A stretch of 64,000 nt of DNA, taken from contig CAJQUW010014352.1 of NCBI GenBank assembly GCA_907163375.1, positions 62,001-126,000 of the forward strand, given 5' to 3'. This stretch comes from Prostheceraeus crozeri. Its lineage: Eukaryota > Platyhelminthes > Polycladida > Euryleptidae. Shown one piece after another: positions 40,991 to 53,263 of the stretch (position 1 is its first letter; each line of letters opens with the position of its first letter). The position numbers and the translations under genes were made by a program. Under the pieces are notes generated by a model that saw only the letters and a program-made list of their open reading frames with translations, ran no database searches and was not told the DNA's origin.

Positions 40991-41411
40991 AGAGAGCAGT
41001 GGCTATCCTCTGCAAAAAACAGCCATTCTGGGCTGAATTATTTGGAGTTATGCCTGTTTGAGGATACTATTATGACTATCAAGACACCAATACATGCATC
41101 CGCTATAACTATCTTGATGAAGACATGCCTTAGATCATTGCCTTAGACTGTCTAACAACGGCAATCAAGACAGGGATACATGCATTTCCTATCGTACTAT
41201 TGTATACTCGGTCGCCACGCAGCAACGAATCATGTGACATAGCTAGGTCGCCCTGCATACAGTTTTGATGATGGCGGATGAAACCAATGTGTGTAAAGTA
41301 AACAATCATTTGCACAATAGAGTGTACTTGACACTGAATAATTCGTTCATATGTAGGCCTACAATTACATGTATAACCCCACATGTATATGTAGAATTTC
41401 CATACCCTGCG
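40991..41411. other. gene-free stretch
   Basis: Unique-looking AT-rich DNA between family X and a tandem array. The short frames on both strands (40889-41146 plus, 41130-41384 minus, 41265-41462 plus) show no domain and no splice context. Confidence 0.4.
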
Positions 41412-41855
41412 TTTTTCTCAAAAAGCCCTCGATCAATGATTTTCTTACTACCAAAATCGTAATCTAGAGGTCAAATTACATGGGTATGCATGGAGAAATC
41501 CCTTATGAAATTGATTTGGAAGTGTGTAGAGCGCAGTTTCGATTCCAGAGTCCGCCATTTTGAATTTTTGCATTTTTCTCAAAAAGCCCTCGATCGATGA
41601 TTTTCTTACTATCAAAATCGCAATCTAGAGGTCAAATTACATGAGTATGCATGGAGAAGTCCCTTATGAAATTGATTTGGAAGTGTGTAGAGCGCAGTTT
41701 CGATTCCAGAGTCCGCCATTTTGAATTTTTGCATTTTTCTCAAAAAGCCCTCGATGAATGATTTTTTGACCATCAAAATCGTGTTCTACGGGTCAAATTA
41801 CATGGGTTAGCGTTGAAAAATCATTTAGGAAATTTCAAAAAGAAACCGCCATCTC
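41412..41855 (+). repeat. 161-bp tandem repeat, about 2.7 copies
   Basis: Units start with TTTTTCTCAAAAAGCCCTCGAT at about 41412, 41573 and 41734; the first two are near-identical and the third diverges after about 90 bp. Each contains GTCAAATTACATG and GATTCCAGAGTCCGCCATTT. Non-coding. Confidence 0.9.
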
Positions 41856-41867
41856 CGTGACACCGTG

Positions 41868-42242
41868 ATTACGCCAGTGTAGCTAAAACGTTACGGTTCA
41901 AAAAAATGACATGCCATGTCATGAATGAATATTCGAGCAGGTATTGATTGCTGTTTTCGGTATTTGATGGGTAATGAGATCACGCAAATGACATTGACAG
42001 TAAATTACATGTTAACGTTCATACACTGAACCTTTCAGTACATTAGCAGATTTTAAGCCCATTTTTGTCAAATTTCGTGATAAAATTCGTGTCTAAAAGT
42101 GATAAATTTTGAATTGGCGTTTGTTTACCTGAAAATATGTGATAAATAATGTATGGTAATCAAAATATTGTATCATATGTCGCAAGCTGGAGTAGACAGC
42201 AGATTCTGAAAAGTGCTGTAACGAAAACGTTACACTGGCGCT
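41868..42242. mobile_element. small inverted-repeat element abutting a TTAA site (piggyBac-like MITE, tentative)
   Basis: Near-palindromic ends: ACGCCAGTGTAGCTAAAACGT on the left (from about 41872) and ACGTTACACTGGCGCTAAAT on the right, followed by GGG and TTAA at 42239-42242. The LINE fragment of copy B starts exactly at this TTAA, which in copy A (near 15846) lies inside the LINE. A GGG|TTAA edge fits a piggyBac-type terminus. The left boundary is uncertain. Confidence 0.4.
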
Positions 42243-42495
42243 AAATGGGTTAAGAGGGGAAAGGCAGATGTATCGGACATCTCCTAAGACATGAGAACCT
42301 GTCATGAACAGCCTTGGAAGGTTGGATAACAGGAAAACGGCCAAGAGAAAGGCCGATGCTTATGATGATCAGCGACATGAAGAATGGTGAGGGATGCACG
42401 GAGAGGAAGAGAAGAGCAGAAGACAGAAAGAAGTGGAAGAAACTGTCATAAGAGACCTGCCTAAGGGCAGATTACCTGAGATTGATTGATTGATA
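42243..42495 (+). mobile_element. LINE 3'-end fragment, copy B
   Basis: Matches 15847-16085 of the LINE, covering the end of the open frame (GKRPRERPMLMMISDMK type) and the ATTG tail. It is cut at a TTAA on its left and runs straight into the composite repeat on the right, as in copy A. Confidence 0.85.
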
Positions 42496-43873
42496 TGAAA
42501 TTGACTGATATGTCACTCCTCGTCATTCAAATTCCTGACAGACACCAAGGCGCAGAATCAGAGAAGTAGAACTCCTCCTACGTATAACCAAATGCTAAAT
42601 ATTCTCAAAAAAGGAGCTGGAACAAGAAAACGAAGATCATTTCACGATCGAGACAAGACTCTCATGCGGCCCAGAATCTAGATGGACTAAAGTGGAGAAA
42701 TTCCCAAAAATATGTCGCTAAAAAACGCAACTTTTTTAGGTTTCTAATGCATCTGTCAAACCAAACATCACATTGCCCAGAAAGAATAAACTGAAGATTC
42801 ATGCTGTGAAAAGTAGCGGTACAGAAAAGAGAACTGTGAATATTTAATGATTGAGGTAGGTCTCTCATGCTGCCCAGAAAACAAAGAAAATGAAGTGGAG
42901 AATATCCTTCATTGGAGCGGAAAAAGAAAACGTCGATCGAAGCAAGTCTCTCATTCGGCAGAAATTTATACCCAAAAAGTAGGAGTGAGGAAAAGAAAAT
43001 GTTGATTATCTCAAGCCAAGTCTCTCCCACCTCCCAGCTCCCAGATAAATAAATTGATGAAATTCGTTCCTCAACAGTGCTGGGATCGGATAAAACAAAA
43101 GGCCGTTCTATAACTCGAACATTTATCTCTCACTTGGCATCAATGAAGGACGGCAACTTTGACAAATTCAAAATATAGGAGCAGGTAAAGGAAAGCGTTG
43201 ACCACTATGGCCGAAACATCTCTCACAGCGCCAAATTGAATTCTGCATGATGAAAAAATGTGTTGATATTTGTAGGCACCAAAATACTTGTACAAAGTAT
43301 TCGCCGATCATAGAAAGTCTTCGTCAGTGGCATATGTCCCAATACACGCATTCATCTCTCACTTGGAACCGATGAAGTATGGGAAACTCCGAGAAAATAG
43401 GAGAAATCCTGAAAATAGGAGATAATATAATGAATTAATTATTCTATCTAGTTCTATAGTAGTGAATTATCAGTGTTTTATAAAAGTTAAAGTCAATCTT
43501 ATTAATTAAACATGAGATTGTTAACTCTCTGCTTGCTTCTTTGAAGTCAAGTAAAAAAGATGGGTAATCAATCAAGTTTAAATACTATACTCTGCTAATA
43601 TTAACAAGTGTTGGATCTGCTAGATAATGATCAATCAGGTCTGGATGCTATCATATTAATGTCACGTAGCAAATACAAAAACGTGAAGATTACTTAAATT
43701 ATGAAAGATTAAATGAGATCAACAGCAGGAATTTAGAAAGGTCAATCGGGACTCAATCTTTATTCCTGAACTATCAAACCCAACCAGACACGGTCTACAT
43801 GTAGCACAATAAGGAGATTACGTTGGTCTCAAAAATATTAAATACAAAGCACTAGTAATTAATTACATAAACT

Positions 43874-44092
43874 TTAATTATCATCCGCATTATCAACATT
43901 ATTGTTATCAGCGGCCTCACTGGCCTTACGCCTCTGCCGGTACGCATGTTGGCGAAGGCCGCAGCAATCAGTTCTTCTGTGCTTCATGTGGCTTAGAACA
44001 AGCTTCTCAAAAGTCTTTGATAATGGAGAAAGTAAAGTAATAAGGCGAAAACAGTTATTGTAGGTGGATGGCGCTTTGGAATGGACACACAA
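43874..44092 (-). pseudogene. LINE reverse-transcriptase scrap in repeat copy B
   Basis: A 72-codon minus frame with NCFRLITLLSPLSKTFEKLV then LRQHAYRQRRKASEAAD. The first box resembles the N-Y-R-P-I-S-x-L-x-x-x-S-K-x-x-E-K region of CR1/jockey-type reverse transcriptases. The rest of the LINE is absent. Confidence 0.55.
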
Positions 44093-44547
44093 ATCCGAAA
44101 TTCAAACATTTTAGAAAAGTCACAGTTGCAACAGATCCTCTGAACAATTCGAAAAGCGGCTCACACAAATAGGAAACTCCAATTGATAACAACTTAGATA
44201 GAATTAGAGGGAAGGTCCATGACTGTTCCATTTTATTAAGCCGTCGTAAAAGATGATTTTTTCGGATTTTTATCTAATATTACTGTACATTTAGTGATTG
44301 ATCAAGTGACTTGCTATCAGGGGACACGAGTGTCATATCGATTTCAACACACAAATTCTCTCAAGGGTCATTCCACATCAAATCGTCAAATTTCGGAAAA
44401 AGTGAGTGACAAAGGTTCTCAAATTTTCTTAAAATTCACAAATTTTCATCGTTTATTTCTATATAGATGAAATCCAAAGGATTTCGGAAAAATTTTATCG
44501 GGAAGGTCACTTTCTCGACCTTAGCTTATTCGAATTTTCTACTTTAA

Positions 44548-46030
44548 CCCTTTCAGTCCGTCTCGATGAATTCGCCCAGCACTCATATCCGGCGCAATAA
44601 TGAAAAAACGAGATTTTTGCATTTTATCATCCTTTTTTCAAAATCGAACTGCGATCACTAAAATGTCACGTATGCCACGCTGGAAAGCAATTCATGTGAA
44701 GCGCAGGGGACTGTGGGCATCCTGAACAATAATAAGTGGATTCTCGCACTCTCCGAGTTCCTCCTGGAGCCACTCCAGCATTGTCTGCAGGATTTGGATG
44801 GTCTGGGATTCTTCCCGGTGGTCGGCAGCTTCATTGGAAAATGCCCATTGCTGTTTCTGTTGTATATGTGGGTGCGAACATCCGGAATGTCATTCCCATA
44901 TATTAGTTTTTCGATCACAGATAACGAAAAGTTTGCGAACGTCTTGCTTTTCATTAGTTCCGGAAAATACTGCTTTCCTAAAACAAAAGCATTTACTACT
45001 GCAATTCTTTGAATATGGTAAATTGCGACTTTTTTGTGCCAGACGTATGATTTCCTAGCACATGAAACAGAATGCTGAATTGCATCTACTTTGTCTGTGC
45101 CATCCATTTCCGAGTTATAAGACTGAATGATTGAAGGAATGTCATAACTCACAGTTGTTGATAGGTTGACTCGCCTCGCTTTCGGAACGAACTCGACCGT
45201 GTGCCGGGTTGATAGAAGATAAACCTCACGTTTATCGACGAATTTGACAATCAGAACATTGCTATTTCTTGCAAATTCTGAATCAACAGGATTCAAGACA
45301 AAATTTGAGAGTTCATGTGGAACGCCTCGGTTTTTTCTCAAAGTACACTGCACAACTGTGCCTCTTCCCAAAAGAAATTTAGCCAAGTGAAGACTTCCAA
45401 ACCAATTGTCGACAGTCAAAGCATACCCATGATCTAACAAGTCATTGCGATCAAGAATTTTAGCAACTATCTTTTCAGACATCGTCAACTCGTCGGAATT
45501 AGGTACATTGCTAGCCCATCGCTCTCCTTTACCTTTGCCTTCGTAAATCTCAACATCATGAGTAAATCCATGTCTGAAGTTCAACGAAAAAACGTTTACT
45601 CCAAAACCGGCTCTCTTTGATTTGATGAACTGCTTCAAGTGCAATCTACCTTTGTACAACATAAGATATTCGTCCAAAGATACCTTTTCATCCCTGTGAT
45701 ATATCTCTTTTGCTTTATCAACAAGCAGTTTCAAACCGGGTACACCTGCTATCTGTTCACCGAATAACAGTATCATGAGTAGCTGGTCGATAACTTACTG
45801 GTGCAGTGAAGACATCGATGGGGTAAACAGAAATGACATCACTATCAAGGCTACGCAGACGACTAAAGGTAACAATAGAGACAGCTGTGGATTCCGGCAG
45901 CATAGCAAATCAAAGCGCTCAACTCCGGCTAATAAACAAAATCGATGAGATTTGGTATAGAGCGGACGGGTAGTGCCCGTTTGAAGGAAGGAAATCCTAC
46001 GGGCGCTGCCCGTACGCCGGGCTGAAAGGG
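44548..46030 (-). mobile_element. piggyBac element, copy B (uninterrupted, 1483 bp)
   Basis: Termini CCCTTTCAG(T)CCG and CGG(G)CTGAAAGGG, flanked by TTAA (44544-44547) and CTAA (46031-46034). It contains one long transposase frame. It is much shorter than autonomous piggyBacs (usually above 2 kb), so a deletion form. The right subterminal region has a GGGCAGCGCCCGTA-type inverted repeat. It gives the pre-insertion sequence for the Polinton site of copy A. Confidence 0.92.
44658..45776 (-). CDS. piggyBac transposase, N-terminally short (DDE_Tnp_1_7)
   Basis: A 372-codon open frame, against about 560-600 residues in full transposases. Catalytic Asp regions: KVSLDEYLMLYKGRLHLKQF (residues about 30-50), YALTVDNWFGSLHLAKF (about 117-133) and SEMDGTDKVDAIQHS (about 224-238). 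The C-terminal Cys-rich domain is only partly kept (SCRQCW, MPTVPCASHEL). Upstream in-frame coding (PESTAVSIVTFSRLR, IDVFTAPVSYRPATH) extends toward 45905 beyond the first Met but not to a full N-terminus. Excision and integration activity is unlikely without it. Copy A at 37812-38543 and 18249-18536 is its sister. Confidence 0.88.
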   Translation of the reverse strand: MILLFGEQIAGVPGLKLLVDKAKEIYHRDEKVSLDEYLMLYKGRLHLKQFIKSKRAGFGVNVFSLNFRHGFTHDVEIYEGKGKGERWASNVPNSDELTMSEKIVAKILDRNDLLDHGYALTVDNWFGSLHLAKFLLGRGTVVQCTLRKNRGVPHELSNFVLNPVDSEFARNSNVLIVKFVDKREVYLLSTRHTVEFVPKARRVNLSTTVSYDIPSIIQSYNSEMDGTDKVDAIQHSVSCARKSYVWHKKVAIYHIQRIAVVNAFVLGKQYFPELMKSKTFANFSLSVIEKLIYGNDIPDVRTHIYNRNSNGHFPMKLPTTGKNPRPSKSCRQCWSGSRRNSESARIHLLLFRMPTVPCASHELLSSVAYVTF

Positions 46031-47480
46031 CTAAGAGAATTTATGAAAAATCATGTGCATCTTTGACGGCCTACGTCACTGAGCTAACAGCGACGTTCAG
46101 GAAAATTCTACGTGGACTATTTAATTGATACCCAACCTTAGATGCTCCAAGTGGAAGACATAGCTTTTTTGCTAATTTCTGTAAGCTCTGAAAACAAGCA
46201 AAAATTTCAGGAAATTGTTGAAAAAATCGAATTTTCAAACATTTTTTTAAAAATTGTTTTAGTAGTGAAGTGTTTTATTTCATTGAATAGAAATAATGCA
46301 GTGAATTTTACATTCCTTTCTTTTACAAGCCAACACAAATGAATCCAAATGATTGTAATTAAATATCTAAAAAATCACCAGTGGTCGTGGAAGAAGTTTT
46401 TGAATCTCAAAATTATGTTAACAATATTCAATTTTTGACACCTTTGACTCAGTCCTGACAATTTCTCGCAGCAGCTACGTCAAGTCTGATAGGTCGAGTG
46501 TTTTACGCTTGATACTATCCATCTGAAACTGCAATCAGAAGCAACTTTTTCTACACAGAATCATGATTTTTTAGAATTTGAAAATGTGGTAAAATTAGTA
46601 TGATATTTTGTTGCTACTATCAAATGTACAAGTAGTATGTGCTTTGTGACTAACAGATACCATATAGTCAAAGCTCGTTCATTCTAACTCGGATGGATTA
46701 TACTTGCCTATTCGACTTTTCTTTTCTATCCTAGCCTTGGTCATCCTCTCAATTTGTGCTATCATAGGCATCCTATATTAAGACTCCTTAGGCTACTTAG
46801 GGCCTCAAAGGTCTTCACTCATTCACGGTCTTAATTAACGAGTCTTGATTGCATCTCTAAACAGTTGAATGTTGAAACACGGTTAACCTCTTCGCTTTAT
46901 CATTTGAAAGTCAGTCAAATTCTCTGAATTTATAGAGGCAGAAGGTAACCTCTGACCGAATTGCTTAATTATCTACAGGCAGATGAATGAATCACAGACG
47001 CACACCTAGGAATATGTAAAGACTTCCTGCTTTCATCAACACGTGAAGCCGGTAGACAAATCATGACAGTGTCTCTCGCCCCAAGATACTTGCGCAAGAA
47101 GTTTGTGGATGCTGTCAGAGTCGCGGCAATTATTTATTGATAAAAGCAATCATAATTAGAAGTTCCTGTGATAATTGGCAAACATTTACACCATTTCCAC
47201 TCACATAAGTTATCGCGCATAAATGATTCAAAAATACATAATACGTATAAATACGCAATAAAAATACGTAGTTAAAAAGTACGTAATAAATGCATGACAG
47301 AAGCTATCACTTTTTAAAATCATTATTAACTGATGAGTAGGAAAGTCCTAAGACTTGAAAATAAACGCGAATTATTTGGCTACTGTTGACGGTGCGCTTC
47401 GTCCAACTAGGACTCGTCAGCTCGACTCGAAAGGTTGAAAACTAGCATTTAACTATTGGAAACCTAGAACTATTAGAACT

Positions 47481-47679
47481 ATGATTTTTCATAAATTCTC
47501 TATAAATAAATAAAATTCGAATAAGTCGAGGTCACGCAAGTGACCTTCCCAATAGAATTTTTCCTAAATTCTTTGGATTTCATCTATATAGAACTAAACA
47601 ATGAAAATTTGTGAATTTCATGAAAATTTGAGAACCTTTGCCACTCACTTTTTCCGAAATCTGACGATTTGATGTGGAA
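47481..47679 (-). repeat. inverted partial copy of the composite repeat, without piggyBac
   Basis: Reverse complement of the piece around the piggyBac target (A: 17966-18139 joined to 38802-38820). The GAGAATTTATGAAAAATCAT side and the TATTCGAATTTT side are joined by a short AT linker with no piggyBac between, so this copy also shows the empty state. It abuts the right end of copy B head-on. Confidence 0.8.
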
Positions 47680-48799
47680 GACCATCAACACAGCCTGGAA
47701 TCATTTTTATAGGCAGTCCGATTGAGAAATGGATGGACTGTGAAACCTTCCGCTGTGCAGTTTATCTCTGCATATCGTTGGCTACTATTTGGAAGCTCAA
47801 AAATTCTCTCGCCAGGCATAAATATGAATGTGTCAACTCTAGATTTTGAAATTTGCATCAGTTTGTCCCATACTCAAAAACTATCGTCCACTGACCTCGC
47901 AGAAAATTCAGCGGCAGAGTTTGAAGATAGCAAATTCGACCAGAAAGTTGCGTTTGTAACTGCGACTTGAACGATTGCCGCTTTTGCGATGCTGTACTTA
48001 TCTACATCGGTGGCTTTATTGTCAGAGAAGTCATTGTACGAATGTCAAGCTACAATTGTAGATCTGCTCTCGTTGACAATGATTCTGTCAAACCGATTGA
48101 TCTTTTAAGTTTGAAAAATTGAAGTGGTCTTTTCTTCCCTACTAAATGTGTCGTTGACATTATAAAGAATTCAGAGAGACTAATCAGACGATTTGCAAAT
48201 TTTTTCCAATCTGACAAGAATTTGTAAGTGAAGTTAAGATAACGCATATTTGAAAAAATCATGACCTTGTGTAATATTTTCCCTACACTTTTTTTCGCCA
48301 ACATGATGTTGATTTGAATACCGATGGAGAGCGCCATTCTTTTGTATTGATTGTTTGAAAAGAAGTATGTCGATCTACATGAGAAAAATCGGCAAAAATT
48401 TGTCTCTACAATTGAGTCCAAATGGCAAGCGAAAATTGATGACTAGACAATTGTACAAAACGTGTGATTGTGCTCATACTTTCCAAATACATGTACAGCT
48501 GCATTATAGTTAATTTTCTTTCTTGACTTGACCAAAATGTATCCTGGAGAAAATTCAGCTAATTTGAATTTATTAAAGAATCCTCTCACTTTGGGGGGGG
48601 GGTAGATTAAGTTTTTATCAATAATGATGGTTAATTTTTGATCTATGATGCAACTGCCTAATCGAAATCCGTTGTTCATAATATAAAAATCAATTTCAGA
48701 GATGCAAGTATGAACCTATTAAATAAAGCGGTGATCATTATTGAGTCACTTTAGTCGTTAGTTAACGCAAAAATGCAATAATTATCAAAAGCATAATAC
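47680..48799. other. gene-free stretch
   Basis: Open frames of 82 codons (47722-47970, plus) and 123 codons (48050-48421, minus) have no recognisable domain or splice context. A G8 run lies near 48595. Nothing else was identified. Confidence 0.35.
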
Positions 48800-50600
48800 A
48801 ACTCCATATGCAGTTAAGTGTCACGATGAAGTTCCTTCAGCCTACCCTCGTGTCTCTGAATTTTCTTCCATATTGTTCGCGAACTTCCAATACAATGACA
48901 TACCCTAATAAGCAGAGGGTTTTTGTTGCATCAGCAAGATCAGACCACCGAGTCTTAACACCAGAATTGTCAACAAAAAGGACAACTTAGAATGGTCATG
49001 GTATCAATTTTGATACCGTAAACATTTTCGAGATGGCATGCTCTGGTTGGGAAGATAGAAATGTTATATTTCCATCCCCATGCTTTCACTTACTATTTTG
49101 TATTGCTTTAGTTGCTTATCAAATTTCTCAGATTCTAAACATAGATATGTCTAACATCATTGTTACAGTTAATGTAGTTTATTTTACGTAATTTATCATA
49201 TTACACAGGGAAATTTGAAAGGCAGAACGCGGCGGAATTTGTAGCATCATTTTTCAGCAGATTTTCCTTGGAATTGCAAGTGTGATCTGATGTTGTTATA
49301 TTTGACAATAGCGAATGAAAGGTAGCCTTTAGTAAATTCTTCTGTGCAATGCTTCCTCTTTCACGTGAGAAGTGATAGAAGTACCGTCTCCGAAGACATG
49401 TTTGCTCATATTTCTCTTGCTTTTGAATCATTCAGAGGTAACTGTGTTTTTTACATTTCACCCCGTTAGTGTCCTCCATCGTAAATGCACCAGTAAATCT
49501 TATTTAAATGTTATACACTGCTACTACACTGCAAGATAATGTGATGTAGCATCCTTTCATCTCTAAACAGTTTGCAGGTGTCGCATGCAGATCTGACGTT
49601 GGTCAAGCTTAGAGTTTGAACACGTGCTATGCTTCACCAATCTTAAAACATCGGCAAGTGAGATTTTGCTATATTGTGCGGTCTCTTTCAAATAAGTTAT
49701 TTGATGCATCTGAGACGCTTCCCCATAACGTCCTGAACGTAGATGCACCATTATCGATGTCCGAATACAGCGAGTAGTATGACGCCCATTCTTCTTATCG
49801 ATGACAAGCGATTTCCTCAAGCGACTCTTCAGCTTTCTCTAGTTTTCTCGCTATATTGAAGTCAACGGTCGCATGAAGAATCATAATGATGTTCTCATAA
49901 ACGCTCTACACTGAGAGTCGCACCATTTCATGAATATGTATCAGTTTTCGTTTACATCGGACAAATCGAATATCGAATGCAGCAAGGTGTCATGTCTTAT
50001 GCGAACTACTTCAAAATCAATATCAACGCCAAATTATCACAGACGTTGAAGTTGTTCAGACATGCAGATTTTGAATAAGTGAATTCTTTAATATAATTCG
50101 TCAGCAAGGTCTGCCTACAATTCACAGGGGATTCCTATGATATCAAAATTCATACCACTGACAATTGTCGGTGTAGTGGTCATGTTTCAGCAGTATTCAT
50201 ATACAGGAAATCTAGTTGTATTGCATATATGGTAATACTCATCGAAATGTCAATTGTCATTCATATTTGAGTATGTTCAGAATCATTAAGTAGATAAAAA
50301 ATTATGGTAAAGACAGTTTGGTATCAAAATTAATACCATGACCATTCTAGTGTTAACCAGAGGAGTTGATGGTTACTCAGTCAGGTGCGTCCAACGATGG
50401 AAGCGATGCGCTGAAGAACGTGTATATCTTCTGAACATGATGTTGCTTCCGCAATGCGGTTTTCTGATTCGTTGTCTGCAAGATTGAGGGAATGGCCAAA
50501 GCAAGGAACGAAATGTGCCGCAGAACAATCACTTTTGAGTAGCGTTTGAACACCTTCATACTTTCCAGCCATGTTACTTTCACCTATGTGCCATGTTACT
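48800..50600 (-). pseudogene. hAT-type (ZMYM/DUF4371-like) transposase remnant, split by a TA-flanked element
   Basis: On the minus strand 50572-50381 reads MAGKYEGVQTLLKSDCSAAHFVPCFGHSLNLAD, cut here for brevity around the conserved N-M-A-G-K-Y-x-G-V-Q and F-V-P-C-x-x-H-S-L-N-L boxes of hAT/ZMYM1-like transposases. After the inserted element the same strand continues with VKTRWSDLADATKT (near 48955), matching the T-R-W-S-x-R-A-D-A-x-K box that follows in this family. It carries several stops and frame changes and is dead. Confidence 0.65.
48990..50347. mobile_element. 1.36-kb element with 28-bp inverted ends and TA duplication
   Basis: Left end GAATGGTCATGGTATCAATT and right end its near-complement (AATTAATACCATGACCATTC), each flanked by TA (48988-48989 and 50348-50349). 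Inner frames are short and unrecognised, so it looks non-autonomous (Tc1/mariner-type TA insertion is the simplest reading). It sits within the hAT remnant. Confidence 0.65.
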
Positions 50601-50666
50601 TCTTCCCTGTCATGCTACTTTTCAGGAATTTTACAACTTGTTTGTTGGAGCGATCTTCCAAAAAAA

Positions 50667-50830
50667 CTTGAAAATGAAAACTCTCATCGTTTCATGGTTT
50701 CATGGTTGTGAACGAGTTCTATTCATTATCATAGCTTCGTGTTTGGAGATGCTGTAACCTAGATCACTTTCTCGTTGTATTTCACTAAGAGAACGAGCGT
50801 GGCCATGAAACGATGAGAGTTTTCATTTTC
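50667..50830. repeat. perfect 28-bp inverted repeat (hairpin)
   Basis: GAAAATGAAAACTCTCATCG... at 50667-50694 is the exact complement of 50803-50830, with about 108 bp between. It could be the ends of a tiny MITE or a foldback relic. Confidence 0.8.
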
Positions 50831-53263
50831 AAATTTTACAACTGTTGTAGATCTATAGAGCTCATTTTGAATGCACACTGAAGTTAATGTTATCATGGAT
50901 AGATTTTTAAACAAATATTCAATTATCATGTTTTCAGAATAAAAAATGAAACTAAAACAAATTCTGAATTGTTTAGAAGATTGATATACAGTGTATATTG
51001 ACGTCAATCCGCTCAGGAATAATCGGAAACTTGAAAATAATATTGTCAGTCATTTTTATAGATACAGTACCAGTTCCATCGACACGGGCCCTTGAGGCTG
51101 CATCCTCATTGGCCTCCTTCACGGTCCGCCTTTGATTATAAACTAAATCTTAAGGAAAAGTCACTTCAACGTCGGGCCCTGGAATGTTAACTAGTAATAT
51201 CTCACATGTGCATTCCTAAAATGAATTTCACTCAATTGCAGCCCCTACTTGGATTCAATTTGTATTTGAAAATATCTTGTCGATAGTTGAAGGATGTCAA
51301 GCCACATGCTAAGATGGTTTCCATTTTCAATAAGAATTGCAATCTACAGACAGTTTTTGCTTCTCCTGAAAAGTTTGTAATTTGACACATAGTAGATAGT
51401 AACCAATGCCCTTGAAATCACACACGAGATATTGTCGCGACAAAGACGACATGCTATAGTGAACAGGTGACAAAATAATTTTTTGTTCATCCACATAAAA
51501 TACACGAAAATGTGTCATTTTTCATCAAAAAATCGATGTGGTATTATGGGCATCTACATTTTAATTCACAATTGCATAATTCTTGCGTGTGAAAGTTCTG
51601 TTAGTTGCATTATTATGTATTCTCTATTTCTAAAGAATCGCTTAATGTGATGTATTTACTGGACATAATTCAGAAGTCAAAAACAACATCTTTTAATGCT
51701 CGTATCGACTCTGGTCATCTGGAACAAAAATAACAAGAAAATTCATTAATTAGATAGAAAAGTGCACACATGAAATTCGATAGTTCTCAGCTCAACTTTG
51801 TGTTTCCTTCACGGTGACCGTAGCCTAACACAAAATTCGAATGCGATCCTCCGGGTGGTGATGAGAATAGGTTCTTTAAGGGCGTGATTGATATCAACAA
51901 TGGGAAGAGCCAACTCATCATTCTGCTTCATTGTGAATTTTGTCTTGGCAGCGTTCGTAGTCGCGTACTTGTATCCATTCGGGATCATTATTACTAAAAC
52001 TAAGTAATACTAATCATGTTAGTAGATTATGTGTTAATTAACTTCCAGTCAAAGATCTGGGAAATCCCGTGTTTCGAATATGCCTTAATTCATCATGGGC
52101 ATTCCCTAGTCTAAAAATAGCTCTATTAGTTGGCCCGCAGAGTTAGCCAAATTATTGACGGATTTTCTATTAAAAATAATCCGCTAGCAGAAATTGTAAC
52201 TTGCAAATAACAAATTATTTCTTCATATGAGTCCTTGAAATCGGTCAACCACAGTCGGGTATTACGGGTATGGTCATCATACACCGGTCAAAAATTCCCA
52301 TAATACCACGGTGCCACTAAGGAAAACACACTTCAGACTCTACAATTTAAAGAATCAGGAATTCAAGAAAACTTTTGATATTTTGTGAACAGCTGGAGAT
52401 ACACTATAACAAACATCAAAGGTGGATTCTAGAACATCACTCAGTATTAGACTTATCAGAATCCAGAACTTTTTTTCAAACATGTCCACTTGAGCATCTA
52501 TCGATCCGCATAGTACTAAATCGATACATTTAAGTGTCTCATAACCGCATGTAGCATTCATTGAAAGATGAGAACCACACATATTCAGCGAAGAAGTGTT
52601 ATTTGCTTTGCTGGATTTGTCTTGCTGGAGTCTACTTGTCCATAATACCCGGGCTGTCCATAATACCCCGCCTTCCCCTATATCATAGGCTTAAGCTTAG
52701 ACCTTTATTTATACTACTCTGCATCGATACACTGCCTGCGTGACTTCTTTTTACAGAATGCATCGGCTGGCTCGTAGAATGGTCAATTACGCAACCAACA
52801 GAATTGAATGAAATAATTATTATGGTTGCAATGGACTTAAACATGCACATGAAACATTCAAAATATCGAATATTGCTCCTTCAACAGTCGTCTCTTCATG
52901 TGTTACTCTTTGCATCCAGCAACATCCACATATCATGATTTACTTCATTTAAAGCATTATCCTTTTTAATGATCAAATGAAATATTTCCGTCTTACAGAA
53001 TTGTTTTCTCTTATCGCAAAACTCATTCACTGAACATTGTTTGCATCATTTGACACAGCAAGTTTTTCAAGAAATAAAGCATTTGTTGTAGGAGACATCC
53101 GTTTGTAGGAAAACATGACATGACCAGTTAGAGTTCTCGTACTCAGCCGAAAGTTATCTTTTAATTGGTATTATGTTCATGACGACAATAGTTCACATTA
53201 CTTTTCTGAGCGCAATGTAATTTGATGCTCAAAAATGAACTATCTCGGTATAGCAGTAGCAAA
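50831..53263. other. gene-free stretch
   Basis: No supported gene over 2.4 kb. The phrase CCATAATACC(A/C) or its complement recurs near 51541, 52298, 52639 and 52657, hinting at decayed repeats. Frames at 50759-51007, 51327-51518 and 52355-52582 have no domain. All of this lies in the presumed kinase intron. Confidence 0.4.

Larger units (their letters stand above)
42243..47483. repeat. composite repeat, copy B
   Basis: The most complete copy: LINE 3' end, TCTCTCA-box repeats, antisense reverse-transcriptase scrap, 1483-bp piggyBac at TTAA, and a 1.4-kb right part ending at ...AGAACTATG (47483). Its right end equals that of copy C (57674). A segment near 46247-46378 is replaced by unrelated sequence compared with A and C. 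Apart from the piggyBac transposase there is no gene. Confidence 0.88.

Noticed and set aside
51538-52309. Possible MITE bounded by GTGGTATTATGGG and its complement
   Set aside because: Only 13-bp arms, no target duplication, and the CCATAATACC phrase occurs elsewhere nearby.
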